Assembly: GCA_900554205.1 (NCBI GenBank)
Contig: USGM01000097.1
Span: forward strand, 1 to 13,171
Source: an uncultured Lachnospiraceae bacterium
GTDB lineage: Bacteria > Bacillota > Clostridia > Lachnospirales > Lachnospiraceae
Length of the DNA stretch: 13,171 nt
Direction: 5' to 3'
Shown here: positions 12,451-13,171 of the stretch, piece by piece
Position numbering within the stretch: the stretch's first letter is position 1
Layout of the letters: every line of letters begins with the position of its first letter
Made by a program: the position numbers and the translations under genes
Notes under the pieces: generated by a model
Told to the model about the DNA's origin: nothing
Database searches by the model: none
Seen by the model: only the letters and a program-made list of their open reading frames with translations

Positions 12451-13171
12451 TTGATCTTTCTGCCCTCGAGATAGTAGCGCTTTTCACGGCTGTGACCCAT
12501 GGAGAAGGTCTTGCGCGGCAGGATGCCGTCGGCAATGACGCCGCGGAACAGCTGGCTCTTTTCCATGGCCGGCAGCAGGAAGCCGATGGCGTTATCCTGC
12601 TTGGCAAGGTCGATGAGCGCGTCGTCGTCATGGATGTAGTCGACCTCGCCCTCGTGCTCCTTCAGGTAGCTATCAAGGAAGCCCTGCAGCACGCCGACCG
12701 CGAGCTGGCTCTTGGCCTTGTCGAGGCTGACGGTGCCGGACTCGGTGCCGATGTACCACTTGACCTCGAAGCCGCCCTCTGCGCAGGCCTCGTTCTTCAG
12801 CGCTGCGAGCAGCGCCTTCGGGTCGCACTTGGTCACAACACGGTGGATGGGCTCAAAGACCTGTGCCTCGTCATGAATGTTCTCCAGCTCGACCAGCGCA
12901 AAGCGCGCGGGATGGTTGCTCAGATCCTCGCCGGGATGGTTGGCCTTAAGCTCCTCGTAGCAGGACTTTGCAGTCGCCAGAGAGTGGTTGCCGTCGCCGA
13001 CGGCGAAGACCATGGGCACGCCCTTGAGGTCAGCGTACTTCTTGCCGACGTTGGCGGAATACTCGGTCAGGCGGTCGTTGAACGCCGCGGCCTCTGCGCC
13101 GTCGACGAGCCAACCGGCGATATGGTTGCCGCCCTCCATGAGCTCAAAGTCATAGAGCTTGGTCAGCCCCT
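12447..13171 (-). CDS. DUF1015 family protein, C-terminal part (5' end outside the window)
   Basis: The frame is open through the right edge, so this is the C-terminal 240 or so residues of a protein that is normally near 400 residues. DUF1015 proteins are cytoplasmic and of unknown function; they are sometimes found beside serine-biosynthesis genes. Seen here are LYDFELMEGGNHIAGW at the edge, the characteristic VGDGNHSLATAKSCYEEL, FEPIHRVV, and the C-terminal GILPRKTFSMGHSREKRYYL. An internal ATG at 13139 is not the start because the family sequence continues upstream of it. The stop overlaps the ispE start. The codons are strikingly rich in G or C at third positions compared with the genes on the left half of the window. 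Confidence 0.88.
   Translation of the reverse strand, partial: GLTKLYDFELMEGGNHIAGWLVDGAEAAAFNDRLTEYSANVGKKYADLKGVPMVFAVGDGNHSLATAKSCYEELKANHPGEDLSNHPARFALVELENIHDEAQVFEPIHRVVTKCDPKALLAALKNEACAEGGFEVKWYIGTESGTVSLDKAKSQLAVGVLQGFLDSYLKEHEGEVDYIHDDDALIDLAKQDNAIGFLLPAMEKSQLFRGVIADGILPRKTFSMGHSREKRYYLEGRKIK

Noticed and set aside
1..13171. CRISPR array, tRNA, rRNA or a novel defence island
   Set aside because: No regularly spaced repeats, no cloverleaf or rRNA-like segments, and nearly all genes belong to ordinary metabolic, envelope or sporulation families.

Overview
The window looks like chromosome of a Gram-positive, anaerobic, spore-forming member of the Clostridia, most likely a Lachnospiraceae bacterium. 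This is inferred from the gene content: a SipL-type spore-coat protein (SPOCS repeats plus LysM), a heterodimeric pyrK/pyrD dihydroorotate dehydrogenase, DUF1934 and DUF1015 genes, and strong AGGAGG-type ribosome sites. A good match to a sigma-D (flagellar sigma) promoter suggests the host is motile. No taxonomic search was possible.

Plus-strand half (1-8517). The left edge holds the 3' end of a gene resembling an Rpn/PD-(D/E)XK nuclease-transposase tail, possibly frameshifted. A gene-free stretch (303-585) follows, with a long imperfect palindrome (315-405), a strong terminator nested in a wider inverted repeat (417-478), and a good vegetative promoter with a 12-bp palindrome at the start of the transcript. 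This promoter serves a polar amino-acid ABC importer (lipoprotein, permease, ATPase) followed closely by an AbgB-like M20 amidohydrolase. That order suggests import of an amide-linked amino acid and its hydrolysis in the cytoplasm. After a terminator comes a small toxin-antitoxin remnant: an intact Phd/YefM-like antitoxin with its own promoter and a RelE/ParE-like toxin cut to about 63 residues. pyrK and pyrD follow with no obvious promoter of their own, then the sipL-like sporulation gene.

A perfect bidirectional terminator (8516-8555) separates the converging halves. The minus-strand half (13171-8554), read right to left, holds a DUF1015 gene (5' end outside the window), ispE (isoprenoid precursor synthesis), a GntR/FCD regulator, a 96-residue membrane-anchored protein overlapping murI (glutamate racemase, for cell-wall D-glutamate), a DUF1934 protein, and an uncharacterised 207-residue protein. 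The -35 box of the putative sigma-D promoter for the last gene includes the stop codon of the DUF1934 gene.

Most of the window is core metabolism. The parts most worth a second look are the sigma-D-type promoter before the uncharacterised 207-residue gene, the transporter plus AbgB-like operon, the decayed toxin-antitoxin pair in front of pyrK, the palindromic element at 315-405, and a marked composition shift along ispE and the DUF1015 gene. I saw no CRISPR array, rRNA, tRNA, or recognisable novel defence system.
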